A stretch of DNA of 64,000 bases from assembly GCA_944384985.1 (NCBI GenBank), contig CALWVM010000006.1, forward strand, positions 56,820-120,819, written 5' to 3'. The notes under the pieces are model-generated. The model worked only from the letters and a program-made list of their open reading frames with translations. It did not search any database and was not told where the DNA came from. The DNA comes from an uncultured Clostridia bacterium. GTDB taxonomy: Bacteria; Bacillota; Clostridia; Oscillospirales; Acutalibacteraceae. This document shows, piece by piece, positions 7,214-16,569 of this stretch; position 1 is the stretch's first letter; every line of letters starts with the position of its first letter. The translations under genes were made by a program, and so were the position numbers.

Positions 7214-7558
7214 TCAAAACAGCCCGCCAGAGAACCCCCAGGTGTCCGTAAACACAAATTTGACATAGCATCGGTTCGGGTTTACGCCGAGCTCTTCGGA
7301 CAAAATGGTACAGATCTCTGCGGTCAATGCATCACACGCTTCGCGGCCCGCTTTGCCGAAGACACTGACTTCGCACATCGCCACGGGTGTGTCGGCATTG
7401 CCCTGAAAGTACATTTTGCAGTCCCCGTCGAGCCGCACCATCAAATAACCTTCGCTTTTGCCCGGCAGCAGCAGGATCGCCTGCCCGAGACGCGATTTTA
7501 CGGCTTCGGCTTTGGCTTCGTCGATCGTTTCCGTCGTGCTGACATGGATAAAGGGCAT
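7214..7558 (-). CDS. MIF-superfamily tautomerase
   Basis: 114 residues, the exact size of macrophage migration inhibitory factor homologues. The sequence begins MPFIHV, so Pro1 would be exposed after Met removal as the catalytic base. Later motifs VRLDGDCKMYFQGN and PNRCYVKFVFTDTWGFSGG match the MIF/phenylpyruvate tautomerase pattern. The ATG lies 7 bases after GGGAGG. It is the last gene of an operon behind the GNAT gene (23-base gap). The natural substrate in bacteria is unknown. Confidence 0.88.
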   Translation of the reverse strand: MPFIHVSTTETIDEAKAEAVKSRLGQAILLLPGKSEGYLMVRLDGDCKMYFQGNADTPVAMCEVSVFGKAGREACDALTAEICTILSEELGVNPNRCYVKFVFTDTWGFSGGLF

Positions 7559-7581
7559 ACAAATACCTCCCAAAACAGAAT

Positions 7582-8349
7582 CTATTTTTTGTAGACGGCG
7601 CGGTGCGATACCGCGTCGCCGCAATCGATTTTGCGAAACCCCGCCTGCTCGTAAATGTGAATCGCGGTTGGATTTTCAGAATAGAGAAAGGCAGGCTTTT
7701 GCACCCGTGACACCATAAAGGAGATCAGCTCGCGTGCAAAGCCGCGGCAGCGGAATTTCTGTGCCGTCTCCACAAGGTCGAAAAAGGTCATGCCGTAAGG
7801 AGAATCCGCTGCCATAGCGATGCAGGCGGGTGAACCTTCGTAATATCCGGCGTAAACGCGGCACAGCGGGTTTCGGATGCAGCGCAGCAGCAGGCGTCGC
7901 ATGCGGTTGATCGTGTCGGGGTCTTCTTCCATATACATGCCGTATAAATTTTTTAGAAGGATGTCTGTTACTTCCGAACCGTCGGCAAGCTCGCGGATTT
8001 CCAGAAAACCCGTTTTCGGGATGCGGTTTCCCTCTGCCAGCAAAAAGTGATGGAATTCTCCGCAGGAATACAGGTGAAATCCTGCGCTTTCCAGCACTTC
8101 GGCAAAGCGTTTGTGCTGCCCGTCTAACAGATATATGCGCGCCTCCCGCCCTTTTTGCAGGTAAAAGTCTCGAATTTCAGGTAGCGCTTCGGTAAAGCGG
8201 GCATTGTCCAAAATGACCGCATGATTCGCATCGTGCTGGGTGGGGTTATCGTCTGCCCAAAACAGCACGCCCCAGTTGGTCTTTTGCGTGTCGGCATAAA
8301 TATACGGCGCATATACGTCCGACAGCGTAATACAGTCTTTGATTGTCAT
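7582..8349 (-). CDS. GNAT-family N-acetyltransferase
   Basis: 255 residues. The C-terminal half carries a GNAT acetyl-CoA fold: [20 protein letters not shown] (Q/RxxGxG/A-like motif A) followed by [20 protein letters not shown] (motif B). The N-terminal 120 residues resemble a degenerate GNAT-like half. The ATG follows GGAGGAAAC, and its ATG overlaps the stop of the Nudix gene (ATGA). The acceptor substrate is unknown. Confidence 0.85.
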   Translation of the reverse strand: MTIKDCITLSDVYAPYIYADTQKTNWGVLFWADDNPTQHDANHAVILDNARFTEALPEIRDFYLQKGREARIYLLDGQHKRFAEVLESAGFHLYSCGEFHHFLLAEGNRIPKTGFLEIRELADGSEVTDILLKNLYGMYMEEDPDTINRMRRLLLRCIRNPLCRVYAGYYEGSPACIAMAADSPYGMTFFDLVETAQKFRCRGFARELISFMVSRVQKPAFLYSENPTAIHIYEQAGFRKIDCGDAVSHRAVYKK

Positions 8350-9272
8350 GTTTCCTCCAAAGCGTTCAAAACCTGCTCGAAACAGGCGAGGGGCGCAACT
8401 GTGCCCTTTGTCCGCATTTCGAGCAGCTCGTGAAGACTGACCCACCGGATGTCGCAGGTCTCAAAGGGCTGTAAGACTGCGTTATGTAAGTCGAGCTCCG
8501 CACGGAAAAGCCAGATGTCCAGAAAATTGTCTTTCCTTTTTTCAGAGCAGATCAGCCGCCCGCAATTCGGATCGAGCTGAAAGCCCGTCTCCTCGCGTAC
8601 TTCGCGCAAAACGGCGTGCAGGCTGTCGTCTCCGCTGACTGCCGAACCGCCCGTTACTTCCCACAGCAGGGGAAAGGTCTTGTTTTTTGTGCGGCGGGTG
8701 AGCAGAAGCTCCCCGCGGCTGTTCTGAATCCAGACGTGCACAACCAGATGATAGTCGCCCGCAGGCAGCGGCGCATCCCCACGGCGTGCCGTTCTGCCCG
8801 TCGGGTTTCGTTTTTCGTCCAGAACATCCCAAAGCTCGTTGCCGGTTTTTTGCTCATATAAGTATAAAAGGGTGCGCTCGAAAAGCACGGGCTGAATGGC
8901 GGGGTAGGTCTGGTTTTCAGGCGGTGCGTCGTAAAACCCGATCTCTGCCATCTCCGACGCAGCGGGGATGGCCCCAAGCGCCGTGACTTCGGTAAAATAC
9001 AGCATACCGCACGTGACGCCCTGTTCCGTTGTGACTTGGTAAACGCAGACCGGCTGCAAATCAAACTGTACCGCGCCTGTCTCTTCAAACAGTTCGCGCG
9101 CAGCCGCCTGCGCCGCCGTTTCACCTGGTTCGATATGCCCGCCGGGCAATTCCCATGTGGTGCGCGCTTTGTGCCGGCAGTAGATCCATTTGCCTTGACA
9201 GCGCGCCGCGATCACAGAGAAAATAAGCGGCTGTTCGCAGGCGCTTATTTCTAAAAAATCTATCTTCGTCAT
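8346..9272 (-). CDS. Tandem Nudix hydrolase (two Nudix domains)
   Basis: 308 residues made of two Nudix domains. The first Nudix box (about 45-67: [15 protein letters not shown] then RELFEETG) matches the consensus fully. The second (from about residue 208: [15 protein letters not shown] then REVREETG) has Asp in place of the first Glu. Nudix enzymes cleave nucleoside diphosphates linked to other moieties. The first domain resembles MutT/ADP-ribose types, and the second ([20 protein letters not shown]) resembles the YfcD/IPP-isomerase type. The neighbours are a GH18-like gene 6 bases upstream and a GNAT gene overlapping downstream. Confidence 0.88.
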   Translation of the reverse strand: MTKIDFLEISACEQPLIFSVIAARCQGKWIYCRHKARTTWELPGGHIEPGETAAQAAARELFEETGAVQFDLQPVCVYQVTTEQGVTCGMLYFTEVTALGAIPAASEMAEIGFYDAPPENQTYPAIQPVLFERTLLYLYEQKTGNELWDVLDEKRNPTGRTARRGDAPLPAGDYHLVVHVWIQNSRGELLLTRRTKNKTFPLLWEVTGGSAVSGDDSLHAVLREVREETGFQLDPNCGRLICSEKRKDNFLDIWLFRAELDLHNAVLQPFETCDIRWVSLHELLEMRTKGTVAPLACFEQVLNALEET

Positions 9273-9278
9273 AGGTGT

Positions 9279-10832
9279 TTATTCCTGCACCGTGCGGTCT
9301 TCGATCGCCTGTGCCATAGCGCCGAACAGGGAAAGCTCATCTTCATAGGGCAGGTCACAGGCGTAATGCCAGACCATCACGCCGCCAAGCCCCATGTCGA
9401 TTGCGTAAGCAGTCTTGTCATAGACCATCTGCCAGCCGTTATAATAGCGGTCGGGCGTATCTTCCCCCTGTGTTTCTGGGCTTCCCTCCAGCGGCCCTTC
9501 GGCAACGTTTTGATATTTTCCAAGCTGTGCGGCGTCTCCCGAATAGGAATACCAGTATTCACCCGCGTCCGTGGGCCGCGCATAAAACGGCATACCCAGA
9601 TCCATTTTATCCGCCCGGAAGCCAAGGCTTAAATAATCGCCGAGAATACCGCTCGCCGTTTGCGCGAAAGAAGCATGGTGCCCGTCTTGCGCATCAAAGG
9701 AGTCGTATCCCATAATTTCCGCCGTATCGATCGAGCGGCTTAGGAAGATTTCCCACAGGTTTTTCCAAACGGGCATTGCCGCGCCGAGCTGGTACCGCCC
9801 GTCTATTTCGTTCTTTAGGGCTGAAAGGAAGCGGCTGAACGTAAACCAATCCTTGAATCGGCGCGGGTATTCATAGTCAAAATAAATACCGTCGAAATCG
9901 TAGCTTTCCGTAAATGTCAAAAGCTCGCGGATCAGGGTATCCCGATTCTCCCCGAATGCCAGATTGTGCTGGTCACATTTCGCGTTCGCCGCATTTTCGG
10001 GGGCGGTTCCTTCGGGTGCGTCAGGCCCGATAAAATTGCAGTGGATGCGCACGTCGCGGTCACCGATGACCTCGCGCAGGTTTTGGAGCGCCGTGCGGAA
10101 CGCCGTTTCTCCGTCGATAGGACCGTTTTCGCCTTTCATATCGGGATAATACAGCGTCCCGTCTGCCGCGAAGCGCACCCCGCCGAAAAGGATCACGTCC
10201 GTGATCACATCAAAGCTGCCCGCCTGTGTGCGGAGGCCTTCCAAATTATAGGCGGTCGCCGCAGTGATGTAGGTCGTTACGCGGAAGTCTTCCGCCGCTT
10301 TTCGCTCTGCGGCAAACGCCTCTATATCCTTTATCGTGAAAGGCGCGTCAGCGCCCTGTACGGTGATGCGCAGCGCCGTAGTCTCGATTTCGGGAAACGC
10401 GCAGTAACGGTATTCGCCGATCTTGTCATCCTGCGCATAGATTTGCTGAAATGCGCCGTCCACCATTGCTTCAATGGAGAACCCGCGGCAGTTCGCACCG
10501 TCCTCACGCAGAATAATGGTGTTGAGCGTCGTCGGTGCGGAGAATTCCGCCGTGTATGCCGTGTTTGCTTCCCCCGTAAATCCGTCGCCTGCGGGTTCGC
10601 CGTTTTCCACGGAGACCGCCGCACCTTTCAGGAGATTTTCTGCGGGCTTGATTTCCGCTTTGCCTGCATTGTGAAATGAGACTGCGGTGCAAGTCAGCGC
10701 AAGAATCAGCGCAAGAATCAGCACAAGGCATACAAGGGATAGCAGCACCTGCAAAGCTTTTTTGGCTTTGGAGGATTTGCGGGTCGATCGTTTGGTGTGG
10801 TTGCTTTGTTTGGCGGAGTTTTCTTTTGACAT
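9279..10832 (-). CDS. Membrane-anchored GH18-like protein
   Basis: 517 residues. A Lys/Ser-rich cytoplasmic N-terminus and one transmembrane helix (27-50) anchor the protein outside. Residues about 60-175 look like a discoidin (F5/8 C) carbohydrate-binding domain. The rest is a GH18-like TIM barrel: SYDFDGIYFDYEYP contains Asp314, Asp319 and Glu321, the catalytic DxE pair, although the second Asp of the DGxDxDxE motif is Tyr. MGYDSFDAQDG and GGVMVWHYACDLP are other barrel strands. It may act on peptidoglycan or another glycan at the cell surface. It heads a four-gene minus-strand operon. Confidence 0.82.
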   Translation of the reverse strand: MSKENSAKQSNHTKRSTRKSSKAKKALQVLLSLVCLVLILALILALTCTAVSFHNAGKAEIKPAENLLKGAAVSVENGEPAGDGFTGEANTAYTAEFSAPTTLNTIILREDGANCRGFSIEAMVDGAFQQIYAQDDKIGEYRYCAFPEIETTALRITVQGADAPFTIKDIEAFAAERKAAEDFRVTTYITAATAYNLEGLRTQAGSFDVITDVILFGGVRFAADGTLYYPDMKGENGPIDGETAFRTALQNLREVIGDRDVRIHCNFIGPDAPEGTAPENAANAKCDQHNLAFGENRDTLIRELLTFTESYDFDGIYFDYEYPRRFKDWFTFSRFLSALKNEIDGRYQLGAAMPVWKNLWEIFLSRSIDTAEIMGYDSFDAQDGHHASFAQTASGILGDYLSLGFRADKMDLGMPFYARPTDAGEYWYSYSGDAAQLGKYQNVAEGPLEGSPETQGEDTPDRYYNGWQMVYDKTAYAIDMGLGGVMVWHYACDLPYEDELSLFGAMAQAIEDRTVQE

Positions 10833-10964
10833 TTAAACACCTATACTTTCTCTATTCGTATTGGCCTTGTTTTAGCAGATGCACAAAATCCTGCGCTGCC
10901 TGCCGGATGTTATGTCCATTATGCCAGATAACCCCACACACGTCAAGATGGACGTGCTTGCAGT

Positions 10965-10993
10965 TTGCAATTTTACGGAAACCTTGCTATAAT
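10965..10993 (+). promoter_or_regulatory. Sigma-A promoter of the NYN gene
   Basis: TTGCAA (10965-10970), 17-base spacer, TATAAT (10988-10993), 30 bases before the start codon. Confidence 0.8.
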
Positions 10994-11023
10994 AAATAAG
11001 TAAAATTCGAAAAGGAAGTTTTT

Positions 11024-11935
11024 ATGGAAGATACCAATCAAAAGATTGCCTTGCTCATTGATTCGGACAACATTTCCCCGCGCTATATCGAAACGGTGTT
11101 CGACGAACTCAAATCCATCGGTACGGTCACCGTCAAGCGCATTTACGGGGACTGGACGCGTGACGACGTGAAGTGCTGGAAATCGGTTCTGCCCGAATAC
11201 GCCATCCAGCCCATGCAGCAGTTTGCCAACACGGTTGGCAAAAACTCCACGGACTCTGCCATGATTATCGACGCCATGGACATCCTCTACCGCGATACGG
11301 TGGATGTGTTCTGTCTCGCGTCGAGCGACAGCGATTTTACCCGCCTTGCGGTACGCCTGCGCGAGAGCGGCAAGCAGGTCATCGGCATGGGCGAGAGTAA
11401 AACGCCGAAAGCGTTTGTCAATGCGTGTGATTCATTCCGCTATCTGGATGTTTTGAGCGGCAAAACGGACGACGAACCGGCGCCGCACGAAAGCAGCATC
11501 ACCCCGCGCATGGAGATCGAGCAGGAGATCCTCTCCATGCTCTCCCGCGGCGAAGCGGGCGCGCGCGTGCTCATCAGCGTGGTCAAAGAGTATTTGCAGC
11601 GCAAATTCCCGGACTTTGATGAACGCAACTACGGGTTCTCCAAATTCTCCGGATTTTTAAAATCCTTCAACAGCTTCCGCGTCGTGCTCGACGGCGCGCA
11701 CAATCTGTGCCTTTGCCAGGAGCGTTCCGTGCGCCGCGAGGAAATTGAAAAGTATGTAAAGACCCTGCTGCAAAAAAGCCGGAACAAGCGCATGAACATT
11801 GGCGAGATCAACACCCGCTTGACCGAGCATTTCAAGGATTTTTCGGTCAAGGCATACGGCTATCGGCAGATCAAGCTGTTTTTGTCGGACATCGACGGCG
11901 TGGAGATCGAGGACTGCGATCTGGTGCTCAAATAA
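11024..11935 (+). CDS. NYN-domain protein with OST-HTH/LOTUS domains
   Basis: 303 residues. The N-terminal NYN (LabA/DUF88, PIN-like) domain has the acidic cluster Asp13, Asp15, Asp77, Asp102 and Asp104 in LLIDSDNIS, DSAMIIDAMD and ASSDSDFTR, so it may be a metal-dependent RNase. Two C-terminal winged-helix OST-HTH segments follow (about 165-225 and 230-303), each with the FxKFSGFLKSF or YRQIKLFLSD pattern; these bind RNA in other proteins. It is monocistronic with its own promoter and terminator. The substrate is unknown. Confidence 0.9.
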   Translation: MEDTNQKIALLIDSDNISPRYIETVFDELKSIGTVTVKRIYGDWTRDDVKCWKSVLPEYAIQPMQQFANTVGKNSTDSAMIIDAMDILYRDTVDVFCLASSDSDFTRLAVRLRESGKQVIGMGESKTPKAFVNACDSFRYLDVLSGKTDDEPAPHESSITPRMEIEQEILSMLSRGEAGARVLISVVKEYLQRKFPDFDERNYGFSKFSGFLKSFNSFRVVLDGAHNLCLCQERSVRREEIEKYVKTLLQKSRNKRMNIGEINTRLTEHFKDFSVKAYGYRQIKLFLSDIDGVEIEDCDLVLK

Positions 11936-11951
11936 ACAGGACATGCAAAAC

Positions 11952-11983
11952 AACACCGCCGCCGGGCTCCCGGCAGCGGTGTT
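11952..11983. terminator. Bidirectional terminator
   Basis: An inverted repeat of about 14 bp (AACACCGC plus CCGGG arms, one bulge) lies between the convergent NYN and MATE genes. T-tracts are modest on both sides. Confidence 0.65.
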
Positions 11984-12006
11984 TCTCTGTGGCATAAGAT
12001 AAGGCG

Positions 12007-13368
12007 TCAAGCAGGCGCGCTTGCCGGAGTTTGACGGGAAAGCCGCACAAGGGCACGGCGTTTGAAAAAATAGATAATCAACAGCGGCGCGTCGGCGAAT
12101 ATCCATGCCATAGGTCCCGCCAGGCAAACCGCCGGGAAGCCGAACCGCCCCGCGAGCAGGAACGCGACCAGCATTCGCCCAATGAGTTCCGCAGCGCCGG
12201 CAAGTACGGAAGTATAGCCATATCCGAGCCCCTGCAAAAAGTTGCGAAACACGAACAGCACTGCCAGCGCCCAGTAAAAGCAGGCAAGTGTGCGCAGATA
12301 GGTTTCGGCAAGCGGCAAGATTTCCGCAGCGGAATCCTTTAAAAATACCGCGCACACGCTTCGCCCGCAGAACCACAAAAACAGCGAAGCAGCCACAGAA
12401 AGGGCAAGGTCCAGCAGGAAAATGCGACGTACGGAATAGAGGATCCTGCCATACTGCTTTGCCCCGCGGTTTTGCGCGGTAAAAGTGGAAAGCGCAACGC
12501 CGAGTGCCGACATACTCACATTGACGACGTTTTCCGCACGGCTGCCTGCCGTGACGGCGGCAACGGCGTATTCGCCGAAGCGGTTGACCGCGTTTTGCAG
12601 GATCATGGAACCGACCGCCGTAACAGAGAGCTGCAGCGCCATTGGCACACCCATGGATAAAAGCGCGCGGCAGATTGCGCGAGCGGGGAGCAGGTCGGAT
12701 TTTTGAATGTGCAGTTCCGGGTGCGCGCGCCAGATCAGAACGGCACACAGCAATACCGAAACGCCGTTACCGATCGCACTGGCAACGGCAACGCCTGCAA
12801 TCGTCCAGTGCAGTACAAGCACAAAAAACAAGTCGAGCGCCACGTTGACGATCGACGATACAACCAAAAAGAACAGGGGGGATCGGCTGTCGCCGAGCGC
12901 GCGCAGCATGGCAGCCATCATATTGTACAGCATCATAAACACGATGCTGCAATACAGGATAACCGCATAGGTATTGGCGTCTTCCAAAATCTTTTCCGGT
13001 GTGTCAATAAGCCGCAGCAGCGGCCGCGAAAGGCACAGCGCGACGGTTGTCAGAACGGCGGAAAGCGTCAAGGAGAGAAACAGGGCGTTCCCAAAGCACT
13101 TTTTGACGCGCGGCAGATCCCCTGCGCCAAAGCTTTCCGCAACGGGGATGGCAAACCCGCTGGTCAGCCCGAAGGCAAAGCCGACGAGCAGCGAGTTGAC
13201 AGGTCCTACCGCGCCCACTGCGGCAAGTGCCGAAGAACTGACGAAGCGGCCGACCACCACGGAATCCGCAATATTGTAAAACAGTTGAAAGACGTTGCCC
13301 AGCATCAACGGAAGAGAAAAGCGGAGCACCGCTTTTACAGGGCTGCCTTTGAGCATGTTGATGTGCAT
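12007..13368 (-). CDS. MATE-family efflux transporter
   Basis: 453 residues with about 12 transmembrane helices in two repeats. The N-terminus MHINMLKGSPVKAVLRFSLP and LFYNIADSVVVGRFV are typical of MATE pumps (DinF/NorM superfamily), which export drugs or metabolites using Na+ or H+ gradients. The second half begins near ICRALLSMGVPMALQLSV. It stands alone, converging on the NYN gene. The substrate cannot be predicted. Confidence 0.92.
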   Translation of the reverse strand: MHINMLKGSPVKAVLRFSLPLMLGNVFQLFYNIADSVVVGRFVSSSALAAVGAVGPVNSLLVGFAFGLTSGFAIPVAESFGAGDLPRVKKCFGNALFLSLTLSAVLTTVALCLSRPLLRLIDTPEKILEDANTYAVILYCSIVFMMLYNMMAAMLRALGDSRSPLFFLVVSSIVNVALDLFFVLVLHWTIAGVAVASAIGNGVSVLLCAVLIWRAHPELHIQKSDLLPARAICRALLSMGVPMALQLSVTAVGSMILQNAVNRFGEYAVAAVTAGSRAENVVNVSMSALGVALSTFTAQNRGAKQYGRILYSVRRIFLLDLALSVAASLFLWFCGRSVCAVFLKDSAAEILPLAETYLRTLACFYWALAVLFVFRNFLQGLGYGYTSVLAGAAELIGRMLVAFLLAGRFGFPAVCLAGPMAWIFADAPLLIIYFFKRRALVRLSRQTPASAPA

Positions 13369-13486
13369 CCCGCGCGCCCCCTTTGCTGTATTTTCTCAGA
13401 ATGTTAGCACCGTGTATTTGTAAAGTCAAGGCTTTTTCGACAAAAAAGGAAACCGGGTAAAACTTTGTAAAACTCACTTAAAAAGC

Positions 13487-13515
13487 TTGTACACATCATA
13501 AAAAATTGGTATAAT
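13487..13515 (+). promoter_or_regulatory. Sigma-A promoter of the ATP-grasp operon
   Basis: TTGTAC (13487-13492), 17-base spacer, perfect TATAAT (13510-13515), 31 bases before the ATG. Confidence 0.8.
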
Positions 13516-13546
13516 TATATAAATAATCCGAAAGGGGGCGCGCCAT

Positions 13547-14860
13547 ATGTATGGGCTGATCGACCACAAGGAAGAGATCAACCGGCTGCTGTCGCGCTAC
13601 GGCGTGAAGTTCGGTATCTACAAAAATAACGAATTCCATGAGCGGCTGTTCCCGTTCGATCCGATCCCGCGTATTTTGACGAAAAACGAGTTCGAGTTTC
13701 TTGAAAAAGGGCTTCGCCAACGCGTATATACGCTCAATCTGTTTTTGAACGATATTTACGGCAAGAAGCAGATCTTAAAAGACGGCGTGCTGCCCGAGGA
13801 TTTCGTCTATCTTTCCAAAGGCTTTTTGCCGCCGTGCGAAAACATCGTTCCGCCTTGTAAGGTCTACAATCACATTTCGGGCATCGACCTTGTGCAGGGA
13901 AAGGATATGACCTGGTATGTGCTGGAGGACAACCTGCGCATTCCTTCCGGCGCATCTTACCCGATGATTGCACGCGACCTCTGCCGCCGCGCGAGCCCCG
14001 ACACGTTTGAGACCAACGCTGTGACCGACAACCGCGATTACGGAAAGCTTCTCAAGCGCGTACTCGACGACGTAAACACGGGCGGCATCGATGTGATTCT
14101 GACGCCCGGACGCTATAATTCCGCATTTTTCGAGCACTCCTACCTTGCCGAACAGACCGGCGCGGTGTTTGCCATGCCGCAGGACCTGTTTGTGGAGGGC
14201 AATGTGCTGTATTACAGCGAATACTCCGGCGAGCGGCGCAGGGTGGGGACAGTCTACCGCCGCATTTCCGATGAATTTATCGACCCCATGACCTTCCGGC
14301 CGGATTCGCTTTTGGGCGTGCCGCATCTGCTTGATGCCTACCGCGCCAGAAACGTCGCCGTCGTCAACGCGCCCGGCAACGGCGTGGCGGACGACAAAGG
14401 GATCTATTACTTTGTCCCCGACATGATCCACTACTATCTCGGCGAAGAGCCGATTTTGCCGAATGCGCCAACGTATCTGCCGTATTATGAAACCGACCGC
14501 GCCTATGTGCTTGAACACCTTAAACGGCTCGTCATAAAGGACGTGTCTGAAGCGGGCGGCTACGGCGTGGTGTTCGGCAGGGATCTTACCAATGAAGCGC
14601 GCGGAGCACTGGCGGATGCTATCCGCGAAAACCCGCGCCGCTTTATCGCGCAGGAAGTCGTGGATTTCCGCGAACTGACCGTTGCCGAAGCGGGGCAGAT
14701 GACGACCCGCAAAGCGGACCTGCGCGCATTCGTTTTGTATGGAAACGAGATTACGGTCTGGAAAAGCGGCCTGACGCGCTATGCGCGCGAAGCGGGCTCA
14801 TCCGTGGTCAATTCTTCGCAGGGAGGGGGCTTTAAGGACACATGGGTATTATCTCGATAA
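13547..14860 (+). CDS. Circularly permuted ATP-grasp protein (DUF404 type)
   Basis: 437 residues. It matches the circularly permuted ATP-grasp family found beside alpha-E and transglutaminase-like genes. Visible blocks are LNDIYGKKQIL near 66, WYVLEDNLRIPSGASYP near 124, LTPGRYNSAFFEHSYLA, EDLFVEGN-like FVEGNVLYY, VVNAPGNGVADDKGIYYFVP and VIKDVSEAGGYGVVFG with the ATP-binding Lys and Gly-rich loop. ATP-grasp enzymes join a carboxylate to an amine through an acyl phosphate. The family is predicted to make or ligate a peptide. It is slightly shorter than the usual 470 or so residues. The ATG is 8 bases after AGGGGG, and the end overlaps the next gene by 19 bases. Confidence 0.92.
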   Translation: MYGLIDHKEEINRLLSRYGVKFGIYKNNEFHERLFPFDPIPRILTKNEFEFLEKGLRQRVYTLNLFLNDIYGKKQILKDGVLPEDFVYLSKGFLPPCENIVPPCKVYNHISGIDLVQGKDMTWYVLEDNLRIPSGASYPMIARDLCRRASPDTFETNAVTDNRDYGKLLKRVLDDVNTGGIDVILTPGRYNSAFFEHSYLAEQTGAVFAMPQDLFVEGNVLYYSEYSGERRRVGTVYRRISDEFIDPMTFRPDSLLGVPHLLDAYRARNVAVVNAPGNGVADDKGIYYFVPDMIHYYLGEEPILPNAPTYLPYYETDRAYVLEHLKRLVIKDVSEAGGYGVVFGRDLTNEARGALADAIRENPRRFIAQEVVDFRELTVAEAGQMTTRKADLRAFVLYGNEITVWKSGLTRYAREAGSSVVNSSQGGGFKDTWVLSR

Positions 14861-15540
14861 AATCCACCGACAACCTGTTCTGGCTCGGCCGGTATGTGGA
14901 GCGCGTATTTACCACGCTCAAAATGTTTTCCGAATGCTATGACATGCTCATCGACGTGGACGAAAACGCCTATGTCGATTTTCTGCAAAAGCTCGGCATT
15001 CCCAACACCTATGCGTATAAACAGGATTTTATCACGAACTTCCTGTTCGATGAAAATAACCCCAACTCGGTTTTGAGCACCCTGCTTTGCGCGTATGACA
15101 ATGCCGTTGTGATGCGCAACGAGATCAGCAGCGAGACGATGTCGTATATCCAGCTCGCAGTCAACGCCATGGAACGCGGCAAAGAGAGCACCGCGCCCAT
15201 GCTCAAACTTCAGGAGGTGTTTGACTGCATTTTTGCGTTCTGGGGCTCGGCGGATGATTATGTGGAGTCCGAAACGACGCGCAATATCCTGAAGTTCGGC
15301 AGAAGTGTCGAGCGGCTGGATTTGTATACCCGTTTTTCGCAGCCCGCAGCGCTCATCCGCAAGGAATTCAGTATCCTCTTAAACCGCCTTTACAAGGTCG
15401 GCGTGGATTGCAACCTTGCCGCGGTGGATACGCTGATGAAAATTATTCTGGAAAAAGAGGATATCGAGGCGTATAAATCAACCATTCAGGCGGAGCTTGC
15501 GCGGCTTTTTGTCACGACCCCGCCGGAGTATTATGCATAA
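14842..15540 (+). CDS. Alpha-E domain protein (DUF403)
   Basis: 232 residues, all alpha-helical by composition, shorter than the usual 310 or so. The family start ISIKSTDNLFWLGRYVERV is diagnostic. Conserved FGRSVERLDLYTRF lies near residue 155. Alpha-E proteins always travel with the ATP-grasp and transglutaminase-like partners and have no demonstrated activity. The ATG lies behind GGAGGGGGC inside the end of the ATP-grasp gene, so the two are coupled. Confidence 0.92.
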   Translation: MGIISIKSTDNLFWLGRYVERVFTTLKMFSECYDMLIDVDENAYVDFLQKLGIPNTYAYKQDFITNFLFDENNPNSVLSTLLCAYDNAVVMRNEISSETMSYIQLAVNAMERGKESTAPMLKLQEVFDCIFAFWGSADDYVESETTRNILKFGRSVERLDLYTRFSQPAALIRKEFSILLNRLYKVGVDCNLAAVDTLMKIILEKEDIEAYKSTIQAELARLFVTTPPEYYA

Positions 15541-15551
15541 AGGAGACGCTT

Positions 15552-16331
15552 ATGCAGCGTTTGGAATTTTCCTATTCCATGAAAATCGAATTTTCTGCAC
15601 CCGTGGTGCGGCATTGCTTCTCGTTGCGGTGCCTGCCTTTTAACAATACCTGGCAGCGCATTCGCGAGTTGTTCATCGACGTTTCGCCGCACAATGTTTT
15701 GACCGAGACGGCCGACGGCTTCGGCAACCGCATTCTCACAGACCGCATCACCGAACCGCATACGCTCTTTTCGGTGTATGTCAACGGCATTGCGGAGATC
15801 GACTTTTCCAAAAAAGAAAAGGAACCGCTGAACGGGATTTACAAATACCCGTCGCAGCACACGGCGTGCGGTCCGCTTCTGACGGCATTTGTAGCAGAAG
15901 CGCGCCCTGCCTGCGCGGGAAAGACCCCGACCGAGACGGCGCAAGCCCTTATGGGAATGCTGCGCACACGATTTTCGTATCAAAGCGGTATTACGGGTGT
16001 GCAGACTACTGCGGAGGAAGCGCTTTCGCTCGGACAAGGCGTGTGCCAGGACTATGCGCACATCCTCATTGCCCTTTGCCGTGCGCTTGGCGTACCGGCG
16101 CGCTATGTCGCGGGGATTCAGGAGGGAACAGGGGAGACACATGCCTGGGTCGAGTTTTATGACGGCGGCTATTGGATCGGCATTGACCCCACCAACGACA
16201 AAATGGTGGATGAACGCTACCTGAAACTCAGCCACGGGCGGGATTTTGCCGACTGCGGCATCAACCGCGGGCTGTTTGTGGGCGGCTGCTCGCAAAAACA
16301 GACGGTGGAAGCCGCGGTGCGGGTGCTGTAA
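15552..16331 (+). CDS. Transglutaminase-like cysteine protease, ATP-grasp operon
   Basis: 259 residues. An N-terminal beta domain (1-110, starting LEFSYSMKIEFSAPV) precedes a transglutaminase-like core with Cys165 in GQGVCQDYAH, His197 in GETHAWVEF and Asp212 in GIDPTND. Members act as peptidases or amide exchangers on the presumed peptide made by the ATP-grasp partner. The gene begins 11 bases after the alpha-E stop, with AAGGAGA before the ATG. No signal peptide is present, so the protein should be cytosolic. Confidence 0.92.
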   Translation: MQRLEFSYSMKIEFSAPVVRHCFSLRCLPFNNTWQRIRELFIDVSPHNVLTETADGFGNRILTDRITEPHTLFSVYVNGIAEIDFSKKEKEPLNGIYKYPSQHTACGPLLTAFVAEARPACAGKTPTETAQALMGMLRTRFSYQSGITGVQTTAEEALSLGQGVCQDYAHILIALCRALGVPARYVAGIQEGTGETHAWVEFYDGGYWIGIDPTNDKMVDERYLKLSHGRDFADCGINRGLFVGGCSQKQTVEAAVRVL

Positions 16332-16443
16332 ATAAAAAGAATGCAAAAATTCCTTAGGTGGCAAACGCCCCGCAGCTTTTGCCGGGTGTGCATAAGGCAG
16401 TATCAAAAAAGCACACAGAAACCGGCATTGCAGGGCAGAAATG

Positions 16444-16476
16444 AGAGTACGAATCAAAAGGTTCGTACTCTTTTTC
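16444..16476 (+). terminator. Terminator of the ATP-grasp operon
   Basis: A perfect 10-bp stem (16444-16453 with 16462-16471) runs into TTTTTC. The preceding 110 bases after the stop contain no recognisable gene. Confidence 0.85.
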
Positions 16477-16569
16477 TGTATATGCTGTTAAAACTGCAAT
16501 CGGCACATTGGTCTTTCCTGAGAATCTTCTGTAAAATGAAAGTACCAAAAAACACAGGAGGTTTTTACG

